From: Sulfurimonas sp.
GTDB lineage: Bacteria > Campylobacterota > Campylobacteria > Campylobacterales > Sulfurimonadaceae
DNA: 16,270 nucleotides
Direction: 5' to 3'
NCBI RefSeq assembly: GCF_023229105.1
Contig: NZ_JALNZY010000048.1
Span: 1-16,270 of the forward strand
The translations under genes and the position numbers were made by a program. Below are positions 1 to 9,200 of the stretch, in pieces; position 1 is the first letter of the stretch; every line of letters starts with the position of its first letter. The notes beneath the pieces are model-generated. The model searched no databases. It saw only the letters and a program-made list of their open reading frames with translations, and was not told the origin of the DNA.

Positions 1-2950
1 ATATTACACTATAGTTAAACTCACTGTAAATTGATTTTATAAATCTAAGATGAGCTACAACCGCATAAACCAAGATAGTAACAAGTGCCCAAGTCTCTTT
101 TGGATCCCAGCCCCAGTATCTGCCCCAGCTCTCATTTGCCCAAACACCGCCTATAAAGTTTCCAAGCGTCAAAAGTGCCAAACCGACCATAATACTCATC
201 TCATTAATTGAGTTTAACTCTTTGATGGAGAGAGAGATATGTTTTTCATTGCTTTTTGTTTTAAATACAAACAGAAAAATCGTTATAAAACCTAAAAGCG
301 CCCCTAGCCCTAAAAAACCGTAACTAGCAGTAATAATGGCAACATGGACGCTAAGCCAATATGAGTTAAGAACAGGTACGAGATTTGTAACTTGAGGGTT
401 CATCCAATTCAGATGCGCAACAAATAGGATAAGACCGGTTAAAACAGCAGTAGAAGCCATAGTCATAGAGGAGCGTTTTGAGAAGAAAAGACCTGCTAGG
501 ATAGTTGCCCAACTGATATATATCATAGATTCATATCCATCAGACCACGGTGCATGTCCTGAAACATACCATCTAAGTCCCAAACCAAAAGTATGCGCTA
601 CAAATAGAACTGTTAAAAACCACAAAGAAGTTTTCTCAAGCGCTTTTATGTTGAGCGCTGGTTTTAATATTTTTATAAAACTCGCTATTAATAGTATAAA
701 ACCGATTATAAAATAAAGAGGATAGATTCTTTCAAATATATTTGCATCATTATAAAAAGTCTCCGCCTTTACTCTCATATCTGAGGGAATTACAGATACG
801 CCGTAAAATTTTTGATACTCTGCTATTTTCTCTATCGCACTACTTGCATCACTCCAATCTCCCGTATTTATAGCTTTGTCCAGAGCTGAAAAATACTCAA
901 AAGCAATTTCTCTAATCTTAAGAGCGTTTTCCTGTGAAAATGTTTGAAGCGCTTCTATGCTTGCATACCATTTATTATTAAGATCATTTGGTTTTGGCCA
1001 AATTCTTATAAGATCCCCGGTATAAACCGAGAATGCTATATTTACTCTCTCATCTACCTCTAAAACAGCCTTGTCAAAAAGATCTCTACTCTTTGGCTCT
1101 TTTCTAGCAGCAGTATCAATATACTCTGAGAGTTTATAGCTTCTTAAATTTTGCGGATCTACAAAAAATTGAGAAAAAGAGGCATGAGTTGAATCAGTTT
1201 TTGTTCCTAGTATTTTATTAATCTCTTCATTTTTTGTTCTAATAATTTTGAGATCTTTATATGCTTCAGGCTTAGACATCATTCCTAAAATAACCTGATT
1301 TGCATTAAGAGACTCTTTTCCTATTTTTATATATGAGCCTCTGTATATCTTTGCCAAAATCTCATTTGAGAGCGTATCAAGCGGTTTCATCCTTCCCGCA
1401 CTATCTTGAATAATCAACTCCCCGAATTTTTTAGCATGCTCTTTATCAAAGGAGAGCACTATTTTTATTGTCGGATCAACTTCATCTGCATAAGTCGGCG
1501 CTACACTAAAGAGTAAACCCAATGAGAGCAAGATGCCAAGAGCTTTTTGCTCGCTGGCTTTTCTTGCTCTTTCTGAGAGCTGTGCAAATCTATTGCCCTT
1601 TGAAAAAAGAGACCAAAACATACCTAATCCTAAAAGAAAGTAGCCTATATACGATGGAAGTGTTCCCGGGTCATTGTTTACAGATAAAACTGTTCCCTGT
1701 TCATCTTGATCATACGAGGATTGGAAAAATCTATATCCGCGATGTTCTAAAATATTATTCATGTATATTCTATAAGGCATATGTATCTTTTTCTCTTCAT
1801 CTATCAGCTCTACTTCACTCGCATAAGAAGCAGGAGACATGGAACCCGGATATCTCTCTAGTTGAAAATCTAAAAGTTTAATCCCAAAAGGAAGTTCAAG
1901 CTTCTTTGAACCATATGCTATGTGAATATTAACACCATTGACGGTGCTGATATACTCTTTTGCTTTTCTTCCAGCTTGACCAAATACTCTAACTTGTTCT
2001 AAGACATCTGCAACTTTAACGTTAAAGATGAGCGCATCTTCTTCAGGCGACATGGACGAGGCATTTGGATTTGAGATAAGTTTCGTGCTTGCATGTTTAT
2101 AAAAAGTTCTAACTACAAAATTGCTGCCCTCTGCCCCAAAAAGAGTTCTAAGCGCAACTGCACTTTTTTCATTCGGAGCAACTTCTCCCTCCAAACCTCC
2201 GTCCATTTTCATAAACTTAAGTCCAAAATCATGCTTCATAAAAAGTTCACTGTTTTGAGTATATAAAGAGATAGTAGGGACTAAAAACATCTTTTTAGAG
2301 TCAAAATCTATTGCTATGTTCTCATTTTCATAATATTCGCCTCTGCGAAGTTTTATAGATTTGCTTCCTTGGCTGTCGGTAACCATCATATCAACCATCT
2401 CAAAGCCGCCTTCTTTGCCTTCAAAATAGCTCTCTACAACATCAGGAATATACTCCGCTAACTCTACATTTACCTTTTTTTCATCTATTTTTAAAGACGA
2501 GGCAAGAGTATTAGTGTTTTTTTTAGAGAGATATACCGTTTGTTCACTCTGAATCATCTTGTCACCTACTTTAGCACTAACTATAAAGTAAGTATCTGCA
2601 CTTAGCATACTGTTTGCAGTTTCGCCCTCACGAATGTGCATAGTGCCCTCAAAGCCTATAAAGCGGGTTACTGCTGCTCCAAAAAGTATAATAAGAAAAG
2701 ATAGATGAAAAATAAATATAGGAGCTTTTTTCACGCTAAACATCTTGTACTTAATTATATTTAGCGTTAAGTTGATTGCTAGAGCCGCCATTAATATCTC
2801 AAACCAAAAAGCGTTGTAAATCTCTGCTTTTGCAGTTATTGTTCCATAATCATTTTCTATAAATGTAGCATAACCGATAGATGCTGCAAATATAAGCATC
2901 AAAACAGCCATAGTTTTCATTGAGCTAAGTGGCGATAGTAGTTGTTTCAT
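1..2950 (-). CDS. ccsBA: Fused cytochrome c synthase CcsBA (ResB-CcsA fusion), 3' end beyond the window
   Basis: This is the System II cytochrome c synthase, an inner-membrane protein that moves haem outward and attaches it to CXXCH motifs of exported apocytochromes. The window holds 983 codons, open throughout when checked at several points. Residues 1 to about 450 form the ResB/CcsB part, with an early TM segment, a TM histidine in IFIFHLSF (H82) and a long periplasmic region. A further hydrophobic segment ends in a signal-peptide-like APTYADE near residue 483. The CcsA part follows, with H869 in YWLSVHV, the haem-binding WWD motif WGRYWGWDPKETW near bases 90-130, and H967 in VVAHL. H869 and H967 match the first periplasmic and second TM haem ligands of Helicobacter CcsBA in context and spacing; the second periplasmic His should lie past base 1. 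The ATG has AAGGAT just upstream. Natural fusion is typical of Campylobacterota. The neighbouring GGDEF-EAL sensor is a possible client. Confidence 0.93.
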   Translation of the reverse strand, partial: MKQLLSPLSSMKTMAVLMLIFAASIGYATFIENDYGTITAKAEIYNAFWFEILMAALAINLTLNIIKYKMFSVKKAPIFIFHLSFLIILFGAAVTRFIGFEGTMHIREGETANSMLSADTYFIVSAKVGDKMIQSEQTVYLSKKNTNTLASSLKIDEKKVNVELAEYIPDVVESYFEGKEGGFEMVDMMVTDSQGSKSIKLRRGEYYENENIAIDFDSKKMFLVPTISLYTQNSELFMKHDFGLKFMKMDGGLEGEVAPNEKSAVALRTLFGAEGSNFVVRTFYKHASTKLISNPNASSMSPEEDALIFNVKVADVLEQVRVFGQAGRKAKEYISTVNGVNIHIAYGSKKLELPFGIKLLDFQLERYPGSMSPASYASEVELIDEEKKIHMPYRIYMNNILEHRGYRFFQSSYDQDEQGTVLSVNNDPGTLPSYIGYFLLGLGMFWSLFSKGNRFAQLSERARKASEQKALGILLSLGLLFSVAPTYADEVDPTIKIVLSFDKEHAKKFGELIIQDSAGRMKPLDTLSNEILAKIYRGSYIKIGKESLNANQVILGMMSKPEAYKDLKIIRTKNEEINKILGTKTDSTHASFSQFFVDPQNLRSYKLSEYIDTAARKEPKSRDLFDKAVLEVDERVNIAFSVYTGDLIRIWPKPNDLNNKWYASIEALQTFSQENALKIREIAFEYFSALDKAINTGDWSDASSAIEKIAEYQKFYGVSVIPSDMRVKAETFYNDANIFERIYPLYFIIGFILLIASFIKILKPALNIKALEKTSLWFLTVLFVAHTFGLGLRWYVSGHAPWSDGYESMIYISWATILAGLFFSKRSSMTMASTAVLTGLILFVAHLNWMNPQVTNLVPVLNSYWLSVHVAIITASYGFLGLGALLGFITIFLFVFKTKSNEKHISLSIKELNSINEMSIMVGLALLTLGNFIGGVWANESWGRYWGWDPKETWALVTILVYAVVAHLRFIKSIYSEFNYSVI

Positions 2951-3011
2951 AGATATCCTTTTAAAAAGGCTATTCTAGTTAAATTTGGATAATGAACTTT
3001 GATTTTCTAGC

Positions 3012-3299
3012 TTATTCTTCCAATTTAAATGTGATTCTAAAGTCTCCGCTATCAAGCTCTTTGGCTTCATGTGAGATTTTGAGCGGGATTCTATCATAAA
3101 GAGGAAACGGTTCATGAAAGAATACTCCCACAAGTCTATCCTTCTTGCTCTTTAATAGTGAAATTCCTATCATGGTATTTACCATAGGTTCAGGCGGTTG
3201 ACATCCAGTTGCATCATACTCATAGTATGTTAATCCATCCTCTTCGTATTTGTAAAAATCAAGTGTTGCTCTTGGTACTTCTACTAACTCTTTTTTCAT
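3012..3299 (-). CDS. Small conserved-looking hypothetical protein (95 aa)
   Basis: I do not recognise this family. The product is soluble-looking, acidic and rich in aromatics, with no signal peptide or TM segment. Its most distinctive stretch is YEYDATGCQPPEPMVNTM (about residues 26-43), which holds the only cysteine next to a proline pair, followed by a likely beta/alpha segment MIGISLLK and a basic turn SKKDR. The alternation of charged and aromatic strands suggests a small alpha/beta domain, but that is only an impression. The ATG has AAAGG about 7 bases upstream. It lies 52 bases after flgS and 61 bases before ccsBA on the same strand, so it may be co-transcribed with either. Coding status is supported by the SD, the protein-like composition and the tight packing. 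The overlapping plus-strand frame has no comparable support. Confidence 0.8.
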   Translation of the reverse strand: MKKELVEVPRATLDFYKYEEDGLTYYEYDATGCQPPEPMVNTMIGISLLKSKKDRLVGVFFHEPFPLYDRIPLKISHEAKELDSGDFRITFKLEE

Positions 3300-3351
3300 T
3301 TTCTACCTTTTTTTTGGCTTATTTTAACATTTTAAAACTCAAAAATAATTG

Positions 3352-4335
3352 TCATAAAGCAAGTTTTATCTCAAAGCCTTTTCTTTTTTCATCTAGTAGC
3401 TCAACGCTTCCACCGTGAGCTTCTGCAATCTGCCTTGAGAGAACAAGTCCTAGCCCGTTTCCTTTTACTTTTGTGCTCTTAAATGCCTCAAAAAGCTCTT
3501 TTTTATCCTCAATCATAATGCCGCTGTCATAAATGTAAAATTTATGAAACTTCTCATCCGTCTCATAAACAATCTCTATCGTGCCCTCTTCTTCCTCATC
3601 AAGCTCTATTGCATCTATTGCGTTTGTTAAAAAGTTTGAAAAAAGCATCTCAAGCAGATCTCTATCAGCATTTAATATAAATTTTTGTTGCGGAAAAATA
3701 AATGTTATATCTTTTGTGTAACCATAATACCCGATAGCCGTAACAAGTGCATCTTGAAGCTCACTCCACTTAAAAGGAGTTTTGTTTGCATGCACCCCTT
3801 TACTAAACATAAGCGTTGCTTTTACAATTCTCTCAATTTTATAAACAGATTTTTGTATCTCCTCTACAATGGGAATATTCTCAGGAATTACCCTTTTTTT
3901 CAGAGTTGAACTCAAAAGTGAGATAGAGCCTATTGGGTTTCGTATCTCATGTGAGAGATGAGCTGCCATCTGCCCCATGGTAGCGAGGTTCTCCTTTCTC
4001 TTTTGCTCTGTAATATCTGTCGCGCTAAGGAGAAGTTTCTCTTTATATGAAGAGTTTTTTATAAGATAGGATTTTGAGTTAAACTGCACCTCGTAGTTAT
4101 CATTTTTAAGCTCTAAAAGTCCAAAAAGCGCATTTAACGATTTCGCTTGAGAGTTTTGTAAAAAAATCTCCCCATTTTTATCTAAAATCCAGATGGCATT
4201 TGGCAAAAATTCAACAATCTCCTCTACGGTACCTTGAAGATGAATATAAGAGGCTTTTAGCTCGTTAAACTCCCTCTCAACCTTATATGTCTGCTCAATT
4301 AAGAGGCTTAACTCCTCTGGTGTAATGCCGGGCAT
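3352..4335 (-). CDS. flgS: Flagellar two-component sensor histidine kinase FlgS
   Basis: This is a cytoplasmic histidine kinase of 327 residues without TM segments. In Campylobacterota, FlgS phosphorylates the sigma54 activator FlgR and so controls class II (rod, hook) flagellar genes after export-apparatus assembly. An N-terminal helical region (1-40) precedes a PAS-like segment (about 41-110, with FLPNAIWILDKNGEI and SATDITEQKRKE). The H box is HLSHEIRNPIGS with phospho-acceptor H129. The ATPase domain has an N box LFSNFLTNAIDAIE (N238), a G1 box DSG (270-272), an F box FEAFKSTK and a G2 box GNGLGL (292-296). All catalytic landmarks are present. The H-box context (AAHLSHEIRNPIGSISLL) and the absence of a membrane sensor fit FlgS better than a generic NtrB-like kinase. 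The ATG overlaps the stop of the upstream aminopeptidase (TGATG), implying translational coupling. FlgR is not in the window. Confidence 0.85.
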   Translation of the reverse strand: MPGITPEELSLLIEQTYKVEREFNELKASYIHLQGTVEEIVEFLPNAIWILDKNGEIFLQNSQAKSLNALFGLLELKNDNYEVQFNSKSYLIKNSSYKEKLLLSATDITEQKRKENLATMGQMAAHLSHEIRNPIGSISLLSSTLKKRVIPENIPIVEEIQKSVYKIERIVKATLMFSKGVHANKTPFKWSELQDALVTAIGYYGYTKDITFIFPQQKFILNADRDLLEMLFSNFLTNAIDAIELDEEEEGTIEIVYETDEKFHKFYIYDSGIMIEDKKELFEAFKSTKVKGNGLGLVLSRQIAEAHGGSVELLDEKRKGFEIKLAL

Positions 4336-5597
4336 CAGTCACTAAATCCCAAAATAATTTTATAAAGACTATATGCATCATCACTTCCGCAAAGCTCTCT
4401 AATGGAGTGCATCGCAAAAGTCGGAAGTCCAACATCCAAGGTGTCAATTCCTAGTCTTGTTGCCGTAATTGGACCTATTGTTGAGCCGCAACCCATGTCG
4501 CTCCTTGTAACAAAGTTTTGAAGTGGCTCACCCAGTGAAGATGCTACATTCATAAATCTTGAGATTGTCTTTGAATTTGAAGCGTAACGCTGAGAAGCAT
4601 TTACTTTTACGACAACACCTCTGTTTATAAGCGGTGCGTGATTTGCATCATGCTTTGATGGGTAGTTTGGATGGATGGCATGTGCATTATCCGCTGAGAT
4701 TAAAACAGATGTTCTTATGAGCTGCATATACTCCTCATAATCGCAAAACATTCTTCGAAGCGTGTTTTCTAAAAATGAGCCGCCTGCACCTGATGCGCTC
4801 TCACTTCCAACCTCTTCATGGTCACTTGCGATAAAAAGCATCGGTTTATCTTCGGCTACACTGCAAATAGCGAGCATTGAGACATAGCAGCTAAGAAGAT
4901 TATCAATCCTCGCACTAGCGATAAAATCATCATTTAAGCCTACAAAAGATGCCTTTTGTGTGTCATAAAAATTAAGCTCGCTTGCATAAAGCTCCTCCGC
5001 ATCGCAAATACCCTCTTTTTTAAGTTCCTCTTTTAAAAACGTCTCAAAATCAAAATCATCGACCATTGCCAAAATAGGAGATATGTCGGTTTGAGCATTT
5101 ATACTCTTCTTCTCATTTACCTCTCTATCAAGATGGATTGCAAGAGAGGGGATGATGGCAATAGCTCTTTTTACATCTATAAGCGCATCTCTGATGCTGT
5201 TTTTAGAGTCCAAATATGATATGCGTCCCGCCAAAGAGAGGTCTCTGTCAAACCAAGGATTTAAAAGCAACCCTCCATAAGGCTCAACTCCGAACTTTAC
5301 AACACCATGCTCTTTTATAATAGGATTTGGTTTTAACTTTAAGTTTGGCGAATCAGTATGCGCGCCCACCATTACATAGTTTTTGCTCTTTTTGGGGTAC
5401 GAAAAAGCTATTATGGATGAGTCATTGCGGGTAACAAAGTATTTCTCTCCCTCAATCAACTCCCATCTACTCTCCTCATCAAGCCTTGTAAAACCAGCAT
5501 TTAAAAACATTCCAGCCATATTTTTCGTAGCATGAAAAGGTGTCGGTGAAGCATCTAAAAAACCTAAAAGTCCTTCGTTAAAATCTTGTTTGTTCAT
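4335..5597 (-). CDS. M18 family aminopeptidase (aspartyl aminopeptidase-like)
   Basis: This is a cytosolic dinuclear-metal exopeptidase that removes N-terminal residues, often acidic or hydrophobic, from peptides. It has 420 residues, the usual size for bacterial M18 enzymes (ApeB/LAP4 type). Metal and catalytic signatures appear in order: GAHTDSPNLKLKP (H80, D82), SARIDN (D232, bridging ligand), ASDHEEVGSES (E261 catalytic, E262 ligand), SADNAHAIHPNYPSKHD (D303) and AMHSIRE (H397). RSDMGCGSTIGPI is a conserved substrate-pocket segment. I chose the ATG at 5597 because AGGAG lies 8 bases upstream. An in-frame GTG at 5624 would overlap the previous stop and lacks an SD, so the nine extra residues are unlikely. 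The gene lies 23 bases after the DUF167 gene and overlaps flgS by one base. No sign of damage. Confidence 0.93.
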   Translation of the reverse strand: MNKQDFNEGLLGFLDASPTPFHATKNMAGMFLNAGFTRLDEESRWELIEGEKYFVTRNDSSIIAFSYPKKSKNYVMVGAHTDSPNLKLKPNPIIKEHGVVKFGVEPYGGLLLNPWFDRDLSLAGRISYLDSKNSIRDALIDVKRAIAIIPSLAIHLDREVNEKKSINAQTDISPILAMVDDFDFETFLKEELKKEGICDAEELYASELNFYDTQKASFVGLNDDFIASARIDNLLSCYVSMLAICSVAEDKPMLFIASDHEEVGSESASGAGGSFLENTLRRMFCDYEEYMQLIRTSVLISADNAHAIHPNYPSKHDANHAPLINRGVVVKVNASQRYASNSKTISRFMNVASSLGEPLQNFVTRSDMGCGSTIGPITATRLGIDTLDVGLPTFAMHSIRELCGSDDAYSLYKIILGFSD

Positions 5598-5620
5598 AAA
5601 AATATCTCCTATTTCTTTTT

Positions 5621-5926
5621 TCACTCAAACTCTATACTCTTTGGAAGCTTTTTTGGTGCTTTTATACGAAGCTGTTTGTGGATGCTTTCACGCCCGTAAA
5701 CCACCTCAAAAGCTGATGTGCTTACGCCAAACTCTTTTGCCAAAAAAGCCACCATATAGTCAGTTGCCTTTCCGGCTACAGGCTGAGCTTTTACGCTTAC
5801 TTTTAGTTGGTTTGCTCTTACTTTTCCTATAACATCTCTCTTTGCCGCAGGCGTTCCTAAGATGTTGATAACAAGAATATCCCCCTGCCACTCATAAAAC
5901 AGATGCTCTAAGTTTTTTGCCTTCAT
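5621..5926 (-). CDS. DUF167 / UPF0235 (YggU-type) small protein
   Basis: A 101-residue member of the DUF167 family, whose biochemical role is not established. The family pattern is clear: an N-terminal strand, GTPAAKRDVIGKV (24-36), the conserved core LKVSVKAQPVAGKATDYMVAFLAKEFGV (matching the usual 'lkvrv.ApPveGkAN..l..fLAk'), and the C-terminal VVYGRESIHKQLRI (76-88), equivalent to the usual 'v..G.sSr.K.v.i'. The family's ApP...N positions here read AQPVAGKATD, so the common Asn is replaced by Thr. The ATG at 5926 shares its A with the TAA of the upstream gene (TAATG), which points to coupled translation. A TTG five codons upstream is open but unneeded. No strong SD precedes the ATG, in keeping with coupling. 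It lies inside the dnaE-flgS gene run. Confidence 0.88.
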   Translation of the reverse strand: MKAKNLEHLFYEWQGDILVINILGTPAAKRDVIGKVRANQLKVSVKAQPVAGKATDYMVAFLAKEFGVSTSAFEVVYGRESIHKQLRIKAPKKLPKSIEFE

Positions 5927-6237
5927 TAGAAAAACAACCAAACCAAAAGTGCTATGCCGATGACAAGGTTAAGATAACTCACACCCTCTTCAAAGAGCAT
6001 CAACAAAAGCTCAAAGTATTTTTCTTCTAAAAAATTTTGAGGCTGCAACAGCTCATTTTGCGCATACCCAACTATATCCACACCCCAAATGTAAGCAATA
6101 ATTTCAGGAACAATAAAAAAGAGAATAACTCCGCCAATGCCCCATAAATTTTTTTCAGGCTTCATCGAAGATAGCGCCTTTTTAGTGTTTTGATTTTTGA
6201 GTATTTCTCGTGTTTTTGTTTTTATCTTTTCTCTCAA
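5926..6237 (-). CDS. Small two-TM membrane protein, unknown function (103 aa, TTG start)
   Basis: I do not recognise this protein. It has a strongly basic N terminus (about residues 1-30, mostly Lys/Arg), then a hydrophobic helix (about 32-51, GIGGVILFFIVPEIIAYIWG), a middle stretch with acidic residues, and a second helix at the very C terminus (about 86-103, YLNLVIGIALLVWLFF). This predicts a small inner-membrane protein with both ends in the cytoplasm. I chose the TTG at 6237 because AGGAG (6244-6248) sits 6 bases upstream; that SD overlaps the TAG of dnaE. An internal ATG at codon 25 would drop the basic tail but has no comparable SD. Its stop overlaps the next start as TAATG. The position between dnaE and the DUF167 gene says nothing firm about function. 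Confidence 0.78.
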   Translation of the reverse strand: MREKIKTKTREILKNQNTKKALSSMKPEKNLWGIGGVILFFIVPEIIAYIWGVDIVGYAQNELLQPQNFLEEKYFELLLMLFEEGVSYLNLVIGIALLVWLFF

Positions 6238-6246
6238 TTAAAACTC

Positions 6247-9200
6247 CTATGAAGCAATAATGTCCACAAACTCATTCCCTTCTAGCGCAGTTAAAATTTT
6301 ACTATCAACTCTTATTGCCGAGTCGATTACTACATTTTGAAGTTTTGAGATTATGGTAATTTTTAGCTCTCTGTTTCCGGGATTTTGTCTTACTATGTTG
6401 TACAAATCTTCTAAAATTTTTGTGCTCTCATCTAGTCTTATGGCAAGGTTTATTGGCTCAAGAGGATGTTCTCTTACCTCTTTTTTTGTTTTTTGCGTCT
6501 CTTTTTTCGCCTCTTTTAGCGTCATTAGCTTACTTACACCGATTCTTGTAAACATCTCAGTGTGAGTTATTTTTGCTTTGATGGCTATTGGCTCATTTAG
6601 ATTCATCTCTTGAAGCTCATTAAGTTTATCAGAAAATAGCATCACCTCTATATTTCCGTGAAAGTCCATAAGACTGACTATGCCAAACTGATTTCCTTTT
6701 TTGGAAGTTTTTTTGGTTATCTCTTCAACTTTACCTATAAAAATAGCATAAGAGCCATCTTTTGCACTCTCTATCTCTGAGGAGAGTGTATAGTCAAGCT
6801 CATCTATTTTTTCTCTATACTCATCAAGTGGGTGCCCTGAGACGTAAAAGCCCAAAGTCTCTTTTTCAAACTCTAAAATCTCCTTAAGCTCGTACTCATC
6901 GGTGTTTGCTAAGTTAAGTTCAACATTTGTTATCTCCTCATCATCTCCAAAAAGACTGCCGATTGCATTTTTTCTAGCCATTGAGGCATCTTTTGCGGTA
7001 TCTACAATCTTCTCTATCTGATCTAAAAGGGCTTTTCTTGAAAAACCAAATCTATCAAACCCGCCCGCTTTTATGATTGACTCGACAACTCTTTTGTTTA
7101 CCTTTGAAGGCTCTATTTTGTTTACGAAATCTTGAAGTGATGTGAAATTACCGCTCTCTTTTCTGGTTTCTAGTATCGATAAAACAGCCGCTTCACCTAC
7201 TCCCTTTATAGCTCCAAGACCAAAAAGAACAATCTCTCTATCATCTTTTGTAATTGCAGAAAATTCAAGCTGTGAATCACAAATATCTGGAGGAGAGAGC
7301 TCTATTCCCATTCGCTTAGTTTCATCTATGTAGCGTACGACTTTATCGGTGTTATCTTTATCTGAGGTCAAAAGAGCTGCCATAAACTCATTTGGATAGT
7401 AAGTTTTAAGCCAAGCCGTCTGAAAGGTAATCATCGCATAAGCCGCTGAGTGCGATTTGTTAAAACCGTACCCCGCAAACTTCTCGATTAAGTCAAAGAG
7501 CTTAGACGCCTCCGCATAATCTAGCCCCTGTTTTTGCGCTCCGCTTGCAAACTCATTGTTATAGACGGACATATCTTTTTTCTTACCCATAGAACGACGG
7601 ATAATATCGGAGTAGCCAAGAGAAAAACCGCCGACTGTTTGAACTATCTGCATAACCTGTTCTTGATAAACGATGACTCCGTAAGTATTTTTAAGTATAG
7701 GCTCCATGCTCTCAAATGTGTACTCTATCTTCTCTCTGCCGTGCTTTCTCTCGATAAAGCTATCAAGCATTCCCGACTCCATCGGACCTGGACGATAGAG
7801 TGCTAAAACCGCGATTAAATCCTCAAAACTGTCAGGTTTGAGACGCTTGTTCAAATCCTGCATGCCAGAACTCTCTATCTGAAACATTCCTACTGTGTTT
7901 CCACTACGAATGACATCATAAACCTTTGTGTCATTCTCATCTATCTCATGCCAGATAACCTCTTTGTTGTATCGAAACTTTATAAGTTTTATAGCATTAT
8001 CAATTACATCAAGAGTTTTAAGACCCAAGAAGTCAAACTTAATCAAATCAACATCTTCAAGATAATTAAGAGAATACTGTGTTACAAAAACATCTTCGCC
8101 TGATGGCTTGTATATTGGAGTTTTTTTCCATAGCTCCTCATTTGAGATAACCACTCCCGCAGCATGAATCCCCGAGTTTCGTTTGAGTCCCTCTAACTTT
8201 TTTGCAAACTCCCAAACTCTTGCTGCATTTGCATCACCTTGTATAAGCTCTTGAAGTTTTGGCTCTTTTTGAAAAGCTCCTGCTATAAACTCTCCATTTT
8301 TCTCTTTGCCGTTTAGTGTTATTCCCAGCTCATCGGGAACAAGCTTTGCCATCTTATCAGCCTGAGAGAGCGGCATATCCAAAACTCTAGCAACATCACG
8401 TATAACCCCTTTTGCCAAAAGCGAACCAAACGTGATAATCTGCGCAACCTGATTTCGACCATACTTGTTTACTACATAGTCTATAACTTCGCCGCGACGA
8501 GCCTGCATAAAGTCCATATCTATATCGGGCATGCTCACACGCTCCGGATTTAAAAATCTCTCAAAGAGCAGGTCATACTTCATCGGGTCGATGTCTGTAA
8601 TTTGAAGTGAATAGGCAACTAAACTTCCAGCAGCACTTCCACGCCCTGGTCCAACTGCAATACCCATCTCTTTGGCAACTTTTACAAAATCCCAAACGAT
8701 TAACATGTAGCCGGGAAATTTCATAGAGTTGATTACATTCATCTCAAACTCTAATCTATCTCTATACTCTTGATATTTCTCTTTTGCTACATGTTTTAGC
8801 CTATCTTCTAATCCAAGTCTGCAGCGGTATATAAAATACTCAGCATCATTTTTATCAGCTGCACTCATGCAGGCTTTTATCTGCTCTTTTGTGGCATTCT
8901 CTTCAAGCGCTTCGTCATCTTTATTGTCAATATCAAGACCGTCTGCTCTTGCATACTCTCTTGTAAATTTAAAGTTTGGAGGAATCGGGTCGCCTAGTTT
9001 TAACTCTAGGTTGCACTTGTCTGCTATCTCTTGAGTGTGCGTGATGGCTTCGGGAATATCTGCAAAAAGTCTTGCCATCTGCTGGGGGCTTTTTAGATAA
9101 AATTCATGAACAGAGTGACGCATACGATTTGGATCATCATAGAGTTTATTCATCCCGATACACATAAATGCTTCATGATACTGTGCATCACCTGGGAATG

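Noticed and set aside
1522..1881. Plus-strand open frame of 119 codons inside ccsBA
   Set aside because: It is antisense to a continuous, well-conserved synthase frame, has no ribosome site and gives no recognisable protein. The other plus-strand frames within flgS, the aminopeptidase, dnaE and the GGDEF-EAL gene were rejected for the same reason.
2957..2969. CCTTTT/AAAAGG hairpin hiding the ccsBA ribosome site
   Set aside because: Only about four A/T-rich and G/C pairs could form around a short loop, too weak to call a regulatory structure.
5598..5624. GTG at 5624 as start of the M18 aminopeptidase
   Set aside because: AGGAG lies 8 bases before the ATG at 5597, and the extra nine residues are encoded by the ribosome-site region itself.
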